This document shows, piece after piece, positions 55,987 through 64,000 of a DNA stretch of 64,000 nucleotides (its first letter is position 1; every line of letters starts with the position of its first letter). A program made the position numbers and the translations under genes. This stretch comes from Pseudeuparius sepicola (Eukaryota; Arthropoda; Insecta; Coleoptera; Anthribidae), in the NCBI GenBank assembly GCA_963920635.1, contig OY987298.1, positions 129,217,735 to 129,281,734 of the forward strand, given 5' to 3'. Below the pieces are notes generated by a model. It had not been told where the DNA came from and did not search any database. It saw nothing but the letters and a program-made list of their open reading frames with translations.

Positions 55987-56339
55987 ACTCCTGCATGGGT
56001 AACAGCGAAACAGCGATTGACAGCGGCCTGCCAATTATGTTAAGAAAAAAAAGGTGAATGTTGAAAATTATAAAAGCTGAAACTTTTAAGAACCCCTTTT
56101 AGAAGTTTCCGTGTTTCCGCTGTAAATGTTTAGCTTTTAGTATTTGTATTAGTTGATTTTCACATAAAGATGACTATGGCAGTTCTACGTGAGAAGTGGC
56201 AGGAGGTCGTTTTACATCCCATTGAAATATTAATAATAGAAAAAATTTCAGCTTTTAGAATATTTAACTTTTACCTTCTTTTTTAACATAATTGGCAGGC
56301 CGCAGTCAATCGTTGTCCCGCCACCGTGATGGCAGGAGT
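55987..56339. mobile_element. 353-bp miniature element with ACTCCTGC ends
   Basis: ACTCCTGCATGGGTAACAGC pairs with GTGATGGCAGGAGT at the right, and pairing continues through GGCCTGCCAATTATGTTA (mirror near 56285) and AGCTGAAA. Arms are about 100 bp. No clear target duplication. Confidence 0.75.
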
Positions 56340-59174
56340 TCATTTTATTAATAAGTGTTACTAATATTACCAAATAAAAGATAAATATTAAGCTTTATCA
56401 CATGTAACAATGAAAAGTGTCGCCAGCTTCCGGGCTATTATTCTCTGCGTTGTTTTAAGTATATTTTGTTCCCTTGACGGTTTTCTGACAGCAGAATTGT
56501 GATACATGGGGAAAAAGGTATTTCGCAAGACAATTTTTTATATTTTTAAAATTACACAGTAACAAAATGTGGTAAATTTAAAACACTAAAAGTGGTCGCA
56601 TTTAGCCCACACGGATTCTGGTTAAATTAGCACCTTCATTTTAGTATAATTTGAATATTTACACGGGCATGTGTAGCATATTAGACACCTTCAGTGTAAA
56701 ATTTACCAATTTCCGTGTAGAAACTTTACGACATCGGATGTTTCATAATACGAACAACCCCTTAAATTTTTGCCTGAAATTTAATAAACACCCTCTGTAA
56801 AATTAAATATCGAATCTAGGAAAAGAATTAGACCATGGTGTAGCAGGTGCTTTTTGGGCTAGTCAATAGTATGGTAGGAAGTAGGATTATTATACAAAGT
56901 CACTTTAAATACTTCCCAGTGATGTCACACAAGGAATATTAATAAGGTTTTTGATTTAAATTTGATTAGAACTGTAATTTTCTTTCGAACATGGGAATAA
57001 TACACACTGTTAAAAATCATTTTGCGATTTTACACAAAAAAAAAACACTGTAAACTTGTTACAATACTTATTTCGAGTATTATTTCTATCGAACCTAAAT
57101 TTTATAGACATACCGTAAAATTACTTGTGAAATTTGCTTAGGTTAATAAATACCGTATACGGTAACTACTCCCGCCTGCGTAAAATTTAGTATGAAAGTT
57201 AACGAAAACATCGGAAAATTACAAAACTAAATTTATAGGAATACCAAAACTTTATCAATAATACTTTCTTCTTGTATATAAATTTTCCTAGTTTTGTGTA
57301 GGTCCCCGTAAGATATTATGTATTTTTACATAATTATAGAAGTTTTTTGTTGACATATTTGGTAAATTTACACGTTTGTGGTTTATATTTTGCTATGAAT
57401 TTATAGTATATTTAAAATTATTTTTAAGGTAAAGCATTGGTAATGATAATATCCATTAAAAGTCTCATTTAAAGTGAACATTTTTTATTTTAATAAATTA
57501 TCTTTCCGATCTGCAGAAACCACCTAAAGCCTGACCGATGGATCAGAAAGTCCAAACATACCATTATTTTGATCATAACACGGGCGGTGTTTAAAAAACA
57601 CGAAAGTTGTAAATTGAACACGAACGATGTTAAAAAACACGAGAGATATGTGTTTCTAAAAACACACGTCGTGTGTATTCGACACCTGCTTGTGTATTTT
57701 TTCCATCACAAAACATTTTGTGATGAAAAAATAGATTTTCCAGAAGTAAGTTGGTACAAATAATGAAATAATCCATTTTAACGAAATTTTCTGTATAAAA
57801 TAATATGAGAAAAGTTTTACACAGAGGTTTTGGAAATCAGCGAGTGCGTCTGAAACACATCGACTGGGATATATACCCAGATTACTGTAAGAAGTCCCGA
57901 TTTTGTCAGATGACAAAATACCTAGGAATTTTCTGTTAACCGTGGGTATAACATTGGTATATGTGTCTCAACCAGTTAATGACGTCACTCATTGATTTAT
58001 GATGCGAAAAGTTACCCAAGTGATACGAAAAAAAGAACATAAGAAAATAAAAACCCTATTGCAATCACGATTATACCGCTATAAATAAAAATAACTATGA
58101 CTACTACTCATTTTAATAATAATTTCATACGTCTTGGAAGCACTTTTCATTTTGGTATTTTGGTTTAATCAGCTGCTTTTGGCAGCGTCTATTTGCGGAC
58201 TTAGGCAAATTTAGCTTCGGTGTGTCAAAGTGACAGTGAAGGTTTTCCAGATCGTTCAAACTGGTTCAAACATTCGGCAGTGTAAATATTCGTGGGTTTT
58301 CTACGTTTCGTGAGTTTTACCGTTATCTGTGTTGTTCTTGTTCTCGTTACTTTTTCTGTTATTAGTGCAAATGGGCGCGTTACTGACCTGAACTTATGAC
58401 CCGGTTGCATTTTTTGTTGTATTGATGTCAACTTAGAATATCGAAATTACCAATTGACAGTCCCAGTAAGGACTTCTTAAAATAATTTGACTAAGTATAC
58501 CGACAATTACGATAACCACTAGTATCTCGGCTGTGGTTGCTCGAAATCTAGAAGGCTTAGAAAATATCTGACACCGGCATCGAGTTGGCCATGACCAAAA
58601 ACCTACAGTACTGCCAATTTTCATTAAATTCTTTATATTACTGCCAATTTTTATTAAATTCGATGCGCAAGATACAAAATACAAAATTTTGAAAAATCTA
58701 AATTGTCGTTTTTTTAGTGTAAAAATCATGAACGAATCAAGATATTTGAGATTTCATTAACAGAATATTATAGACGGTATGATAGCACAACTTTTTTCTA
58801 AATAATTTGATCGATGTTTTAACTTTCATAATTTCCGAGTTAACGAGAAAAATCGATTTTTGAAATTCCTGAAATTGTTCATGGGGTTTTCCATATCTTT
58901 GCTATATTTGAGTTAAACGGTATTGCAAAGGGAAAATATGCTTTATTTTCTATGTATATATATATCCATCTTAACGGAGTATCAATAATCGAGTTGTAAA
59001 ATTAGGTAGATATTTACGAATTTAGATTATTTTGCCTTGCGGGATGCTTCGAAATTGAGTCAGTTTTGGGTTTTTCAAAAATATCTCGGAAAGCTCTCAA
59101 AAAATGGATATTTGTCGAGATATTCTCGAGAAGCCCTCCATCAATAGACACCCTGCGTATACGACGACGGTGCT
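56340..59174. other. Interval with no recognised gene
   Basis: AT-rich. It contains the mate (about 56600-56755) of the 52903 repeat, AACACGA-rich DNA at 57590-57690, the palindrome TACCGTATACGGTA near 57151, a 30-bp tandem pair of ACTGCCAATTTT-ATTAAATT at 58611-58670, and a lone CACCCTGCGTATA near 59150. Confidence 0.45.
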
Positions 59175-59690
59175 TATAGTTTCAATGGCGGGCCTTTTTG
59201 ACATCGGATGAAAAAAGACACCAAATTCCCACACAACCAAATCGCTGATTCCCCGCCGTTAATCCCCACATGCGCGACATCAAATTCCGGCTAACGGGCG
59301 GGGCGCGGGCTGCGGCGTAAAGTCTGGATCGGCACGGCGGTCCCTTTAAATGCAAATCGCGCCGGCGGCGGCCGAGATAACCCACGGCCCCGGACGCATT
59401 CGAAAATAATTCCGCGCCACGAACCCGCCGTTCGCGCCCAATAAACGTTTGTCAGGCGGGGGCGGGCCGCGCCATTACCGCTAATAAGGCGAGGCGGGGA
59501 TTTGGGCTGATATCGGTGCGCTGCCAGCGAACAGAGCGGGGCGGCTTGTGGGCTAATCGCTTATCGGTGGATTCGATTAGAGGATGTGATAATCGTCTGC
59601 ACAAGACACAAACGATTTTTTCCTGCTCCCTCCCCCCTAAGTACACTTTCAATACTTACTCGCCAACAGGCCCGAAAGCGAAAGTCAAAT
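59175..59690. promoter_or_regulatory. GC-rich island with octamer-like site
   Basis: A half-kilobase of GC-rich DNA with embedded AT cores: TTTAAATGCAAATCGC (POU octamer ATGCAAAT at 59350-59357), GCCGTTAATCCCC and CCATTACCGCTAATAAGGCG. Frames on both strands are compositional. It resembles a developmental enhancer or CpG-rich element (inference). Confidence 0.4.
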
Positions 59691-59717
59691 TTAATGTTTG
59701 AGGTGCCCTGTTATTTT

Positions 59718-59770
59718 GGTTGCTAGCTGCGAAAGTGGTTGCTAGGTACAAAAAGTATTGCTTAGCAACC
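59718..59770. promoter_or_regulatory. Cluster of three RFX half-sites
   Basis: GGTTGCTAG (59718), GGTTGCTAGG (59737) and inverted TTAGCAACC (59762-59770) within 53 bp. RFX X-boxes are built from such half-sites. Close by is the GC-rich island 59175-59690. Confidence 0.3.
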
Positions 59771-59942
59771 CTTACGCAGCAAGGACCTTAAAACCAATAA
59801 TAAAATATATGTAGCAACGCGAATCTTGCGTCAATTTTAATAGGTTTCACAACAATCGTTTTACAAACTGGTTTTGATCATTAATAATATCAATGTTTCT
59901 CTGGCGTCAAATAAGAGCCGCATAACAGACTAAATTTGACAG

Positions 59943-60014
59943 GCACCTCGCTACCGGTAGGGTGAGAGTACGCGATTAGTAATTCGTAGATCCAGGGTTC
60001 AAATCCCACACAAA
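59943..60014 (+). other. tRNA-like / SINE-head candidate
   Basis: GGGTTCAAATCCC (59995-60007) is a good polymerase III B box. CTACCGGTAGGGTGAGAGTA about 45 bp upstream resembles a diverged A box and D arm. An acceptor stem does not pair convincingly, so this is a tRNA-derived fragment at best. Confidence 0.35.
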
Positions 60015-60114
60015 GCTCAACATATTTTATCTATTTTAGTAATTGAACAAAGGTTATCTTGAAGATTATTACTCACAATCTACTCCATATGTATTTAGAG
60101 CTTTATTCAAAGTA

Positions 60115-60184
60115 CCTATAACCTGAAATTGTCGGTAGCAGCAAAAATGTAATACATTGCACGATGCGTAAGCTCTTTTTTGGC
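60115..60184 (-). repeat. Dispersed repeat, mate of 26569-26640
   Basis: On the minus strand it reads GCCAAAAAAGAGCTTACGCA and on through TGCAATGTATTACATTTTTG, matching the 26.6-kb copy. A GC-rich tail with GCGCGCGGAGACGG lies beside it at 60255-60290. Confidence 0.8.
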
Positions 60185-60419
60185 CTCGGAGGTATGTACA
60201 GTCGCGGACAGTTGGTATCGAACGACCTGAAGAGGTTTCTCGTGGCTATCGTTACAGGGCGCGCGGAGACGGCAACAGCGCGCGCCTTCGGCATCGGATG
60301 GTTCGAACGGGTGTCTTGTTCCGAGAATTCTTTGCAAGCGATTAAGCCGATGTCACCGAAAGGGTTAAAAAAAATTAAGGAATCAGTATTAAACTATTTA
60401 TTAAAACAGTTCACAAGTA

Positions 60420-61300
60420 TACAGTATGATTTTTTAAACTACCACCGCGATTTCCTCGCTTATTTTGCGCCCTACAAAAAAAACATGAGAAACAAAAAGG
60501 TGACAATTTTGGACAGCTAAGTGGCCCTGAAAAAGTAATCAACATCCATGGTCAACTTGTCGCGCAATATAAAAAAACCTCCAATTGAGCAAAATTATTA
60601 AATAGCCGTAACATACCTATTTATTTTAAGATACCGAAGAAAACTTTTATATTGAAAATTGATGGCACTGAGAAGCTTTATGCAACTGGGTGCTCAGATA
60701 GTTTCTGAAAATTACACAGGCTCTTCGGCTCTGTTGAGGCCATTGTTTTAGTTATTAAAGACCATTGTTTTAGTTTATTAAAGTAGTTATTTGGCTCCCT
60801 ACTGAAAAATCTTAAGAAACAAAACGTGTAAATTTTAGATAGTTGGTTAATGTTAAAAAAAGAAGTCGGTATCCATGGCCAACTTTTCGCGCAATACCAA
60901 AAAAAACTTAAATCAACAAGAATCTGAAAACAATCAATTTATTTTGAAAGTCGAGGGAAAATTTTAATTGGAGATTAGCGGCAATTAGATCACGCAAGAA
61001 CATTGACGAAAGAAAATTTTCATACAATTTGTACTAGTTTTCCCGCTAATTTGTTTAAAGTGTGAAGTCGAAATAGCAATTAAAAACATCAACAGTTATT
61101 CAAATTAAAGACAAATTTTCTCATATTAAAGATATTGTTTGATCAAAAAAAAATTAAATAAATTGATAGTTTTGTTTTCACATTTTTGTCGACTTGAGTT
61201 TTTTTTTATATTGCGTGAAAAGTTGGTTATGGATGCCGATTTATTTTTTAACATCACCTAGCCGTCTAAAATTGCCATATTTATTATGCTTATATAAGCT
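60420..61300. mobile_element. Family E fold-back, copy 2 (diverged)
   Basis: TACAGTATGATTTTTTAAAC start, then TCCTCGCTTATTTTGCGCCC and ATCCATGGTCAACTTGTCGC as in 46776-47603. The second arm (60840-61290) is strongly diverged from the first, and the right tip is unclear. Confidence 0.7.
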
Positions 61301-61560
61301 TACTTACATAAAAAAAATATATTTAATGCAGTGATAGGGCCAAAGCGAAAAATGTTTTTCAAATAAATCAAAGTGTGCCAATTGTTTCTAAAATTGGTAG
61401 TATGGAGTATCCTTTACTTTTGAACAACTTTTCCTAGCAACTTATTTCCACATAAGAAATGTTAGCAAAGTTTTTATCAAGAGTAACTTTTTGCGGTAAA
61501 ATTAAAGATAAGAAAGTGTTCCTATTCAACACCTCTTCTGTGGACATACTGTATATACAT

Positions 61561-61784
61561 AGTGTATTTGGAAATGAAAGGAAGGTTTATGGCTTATTAT
61601 AAATATAAATGCAAATTCTTTATCAGAGGCTCGAGAGTCCGTCATAAAATACTACATAACTCGCCCGAATATTAATTTGCGTATTTATCCTCATCAGATT
61701 TTTAGCAAAAGAGCACGCCACTGAAATGGTCGAATTTTCCTTCTCAATCAATATTTATGGCCTCCTTTCATTTCCAAATACACT
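61561..61784. mobile_element. Miniature element with AGTGTATTTGG ends
   Basis: AGTGTATTTGGAAATGAAAG and complement at the right (to 61784), pairing continuing through GGTTTATGG-type sequence. TA lies nearby on both sides. Non-coding, about 224 bp. Confidence 0.7.
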
Positions 61785-62667
61785 AAGTATAGTTGTCAGC
61801 GGTTTTAGACATTAAGTTAATAAATATTTTGCGTTGCAACAAAAATGTATTTTTATGTTATAATAAAAAAATATGTAGTAACACTAAAAATATATTTAGC
61901 TAATAACCCTAGAATTAAAAAAGTTAATTAAAAGGATTTTCATAAATTATTCTTTTCTTTGCAAAATAAGTATTTGTTCCAACATTTAGTTGTTAGGTCT
62001 CGTAGTCCTAAACATAAATAATTATAAAATAAAAGGGGTGTCCCTTTTATTTATTTTTTCTTATTTTTGAAGAAATTGGTCAGAAGTTTTAATAAATTGG
62101 TTTTCGTGGTGCTGCAATGCTCCATTGTTTCTCATAAAATGCCCTTCAACAGATAAATGAGATTAGGGGGTCACAGACATAAAATTACCCTTGTAACTTA
62201 ATAGAGAGTTATTGCAGAAACTGTTTTTGGCATTAAGCAGTATTTAAGACGACCTTATTTGAATACTCTCATACGTTATTTATGATTCTGACAATAGTTA
62301 TTGCAAGTCGTAATTTATGTATCCAAATTAAGGGCTTGTTTACGTTTACTTTATTGTTTTGTATTTCTACACTTTCACTAGAATATTATGTGCTTTTATA
62401 ATTTTGCTCCGGAAAAAACTGGGAAAACAGCCAAATAACCACGGAACACCAAGGTGAAAGACTAATGAAAACAAACAAGGTGCAAACGCAAACAAGCAAC
62501 GAACATTTTAGGTTAAGTCCTACTTTCACAGAACACTAGCGTTTTCTGACAAATCAGAATTTATTTTAAGAATTGTGACAAATAAGGTAAAAATAACGTA
62601 TATTATGGTATACACAATAAACAAAAATAAAGGAAAATAACCTTATTATGGACGACCTTATGTCAAA
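61785..62667. other. Interval with no recognised gene
   Basis: AT-rich; the expected inverted end of the downstream Tc1 element could not be found here. Confidence 0.45.
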
Positions 62668-63696
62668 CTACGACTGCGCATGCTCAAATGTCAAAATTTT
62701 AGTATACCCACCTTGGGATAGGATGACTTTCTGAACTCTCCTGCTCATCGAATCTATGAGTTGGCAGCAGAGATCATGGGTTACGACTTCATCCCACGTT
62801 TGTTGAATCTTCTGCCAAAGTGCCTCCCTATTTTCGGGTACGAAGTTCTCCATTGTCCGCGCCATTCTGCCCCACACATTCTCAATGGGATTCAAGTCAG
62901 GACTCTTCGCCGGCCATTGCAACTTTTCTACGTTGTTTTCGGTGAACCATTCGCGAACTATTCTTGCTGTATGCACAGGAGCGTTATCATGCTGGAAAAC
63001 GAAGCCATCGGGATACATTTCCGTTGCAGTTGGTAACAATCCGCCTTCGAGTATCTCGCAATAGCGAGCTGCTGTGAAGCGGTCGTCGATTCTCCAACAA
63101 ATGCCAGGTCCACGGTAGCTTATCCAGGCCCATATGTTGACGGAAAAATGCCCACTCCTTTTCCTGGGTGACACAAATCTTTCGTCATATCTTGAACTCA
63201 CCGAAGGTCTATATACTCGCACTTTGCCATTGTAATAGCTTTGAAAGATCTTTTCGTCGCTAAATATTACCTTCTCCCAATAATGTGGCGGTAAACGCTG
63301 AAACTCTCGGCATATCTGCAACCTGACTTCCTTATTAGCCTCGGTCAGCTGAATTTTGTTGCTGGCCGTGCGAGATTTCAGATTGGCTGCATCTAATCTC
63401 CTTCGGGCAGTTCTAACACTTGCTGGAAATTGTGTTGCAGATACTGCTTCAACGGCGGATTTAAACGGATTTGCAAGGCAAAAATTAGCTAGTTGCTCAT
63501 CTTGTTGGTCAGCCGTAATTTTCACATTTCCTCCTCTATGTATGTTTTCCACGCTTCCGGTTTCGTCATATTTCTTCTTTATATTGAAAATGGTGCTTTT
63601 AGATACACCAAATTCTTCGGCCAGTCGGGAAATAGCCCAACCATTTTCTAGTTTGGCGATGATACGGTGCTTGACGGATTCACTCAAACGAGGCAT
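62668..63696 (-). CDS. Tc1-like DD34E transposase, intact frame
   Basis: The start chosen is the ATG of MPRLSESVKHRIIAKLENG, giving 342 residues, the usual Tc1 length. Residues 4-50 form a first helix-turn-helix (WAISRLAEEFGVSKSTIF), then a linker with HRGG and a second HTH to about residue 120. The catalytic triad is VIFSDEKIF, FQHDNAPVH and SPDLNPIENVW, with 34 residues between the second Asp and the Glu (DD34E). The GGYTK ending is family-typical but extended by about 10 residues. The protein would bind its own inverted repeats in the nucleus and insert at TA. No stop or frameshift is seen, so the copy is recent or under constraint. Confidence 0.93.
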   Translation of the reverse strand: MPRLSESVKHRIIAKLENGWAISRLAEEFGVSKSTIFNIKKKYDETGSVENIHRGGNVKITADQQDEQLANFCLANPFKSAVEAVSATQFPASVRTARRRLDAANLKSRTASNKIQLTEANKEVRLQICREFQRLPPHYWEKVIFSDEKIFQSYYNGKVRVYRPSVSSRYDERFVSPRKRSGHFSVNIWAWISYRGPGICWRIDDRFTAARYCEILEGGLLPTATEMYPDGFVFQHDNAPVHTARIVREWFTENNVEKLQWPAKSPDLNPIENVWGRMARTMENFVPENREALWQKIQQTWDEVVTHDLCCQLIDSMSRRVQKVILSQGGYTKILTFEHAQS

Positions 63697-64000
63697 AACG
63701 AACACTGTTAGTTACTCTCTCGAATTAGGATACTGACTAAATAATTTTAGCCCACCCACCTTAGTATTTATACAAAGGGCTAGGAGCAGGTATAATCGAT
63801 ATTTTCAAAATCTACATCCAATTCAATATTACAATTATTAAGTTAATCCCCTAAATTTAGTTATATTAAGTGCAGGTAGGTATAATTAATAAATACCTAT
63901 TTAAAAAGATATAAATATCTATGCTAAAATATTTCAACTCAGGTAATCCGATAATCCATTAATTTTGTGCCATACATTTTCTAATTAATATTAAGAGCCC
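63697..64000. other. 5' flank of the Tc1 element and unrecognised DNA
   Basis: TTTTAGCCCACCCACCTTAG near 63744-63764 could be the element's outer end. A related TTTTAGTATACCCACCTT near 62697 has the same, not inverted, orientation, so the ends are not established. Confidence 0.35.

Noticed and set aside
59943..60014. Functional tRNA gene
   Set aside because: Good B box but no convincing acceptor stem or anticodon arm; kept only as a tRNA-derived fragment.

Overview
The window looks like AT-rich, repeat-dense intergenic or intronic DNA from an arthropod, most likely an insect. The signs are the cut-and-paste element families present (Tc1, pogo, hAT, PIF/Harbinger-like), short canonical GT..AG introns, and short GC-rich islands set in AT-rich DNA. 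The order or species cannot be told. No intact host gene was found. Nearly everything that can be identified is a DNA transposon or a decayed piece of one.

Two transposases still have long readable frames. One is a Tc1-like DD34E transposase at 62.7-63.7 kb, intact. The other is a pogo/Tigger-like DD35D transposase with a C-terminal PHD-like zinc finger at 38.1-40.2 kb, inside a 3.7-kb element with matching ends and a TA target duplication. Its DNA-binding exon carries a stop and a frameshift. Other coding remnants are two hAT tails (1.5 kb, 34.5-35.1 kb), an IS630/Tc1-type C-terminus (33.2 kb), an IS630-type N-terminus (30.6 kb), a cysteine-rich (CXC-like) gene tail present in both arms of a palindrome (53.7-54.5 kb), a possible captured terminal exon (27.4-27.6 kb) and a broken SAM-like first exon (29.1 kb).

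The dominant theme is a superfamily of fold-back elements with ends near TACAGGGTG...CACCCTGTA beside TA. Copies lie at 4.0-5.0, 16.9, 17.8, 19.1, 22.2, 23.5, 26.9, 32.7, 36.7, 37.5, 42.2, 43.9, 46.8, 48.2, 50.7, 51.3, 54.6 and 60.4 kb. Several are nested like Russian dolls, with the inner element sitting at the dyad of the outer one. The clearest case is 26.7-28.3 kb: a hAT element with a perfect 8-bp target duplication holds three concentric fold-backs around a unique exon-like core.

Other structures are hAT elements at 1.3 and 18.8-20.7 kb with 8-bp duplications, a PIF/Harbinger-like element at 7.0 kb (TAA), a fold-back at 12.7-16.3 kb with one 293-bp segment triplicated in one arm, a pogo-type miniature element at 45.1-46.1 kb, and a 2.7-kb fold-back at 53.1-55.9 kb ending near a hammerhead-ribozyme-like motif. 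GC-rich islands at 12.5, 21.8, 29.8, 52.5 and 59.2 kb are the best candidates for host regulatory DNA. Stretches not listed below showed no recognisable content.
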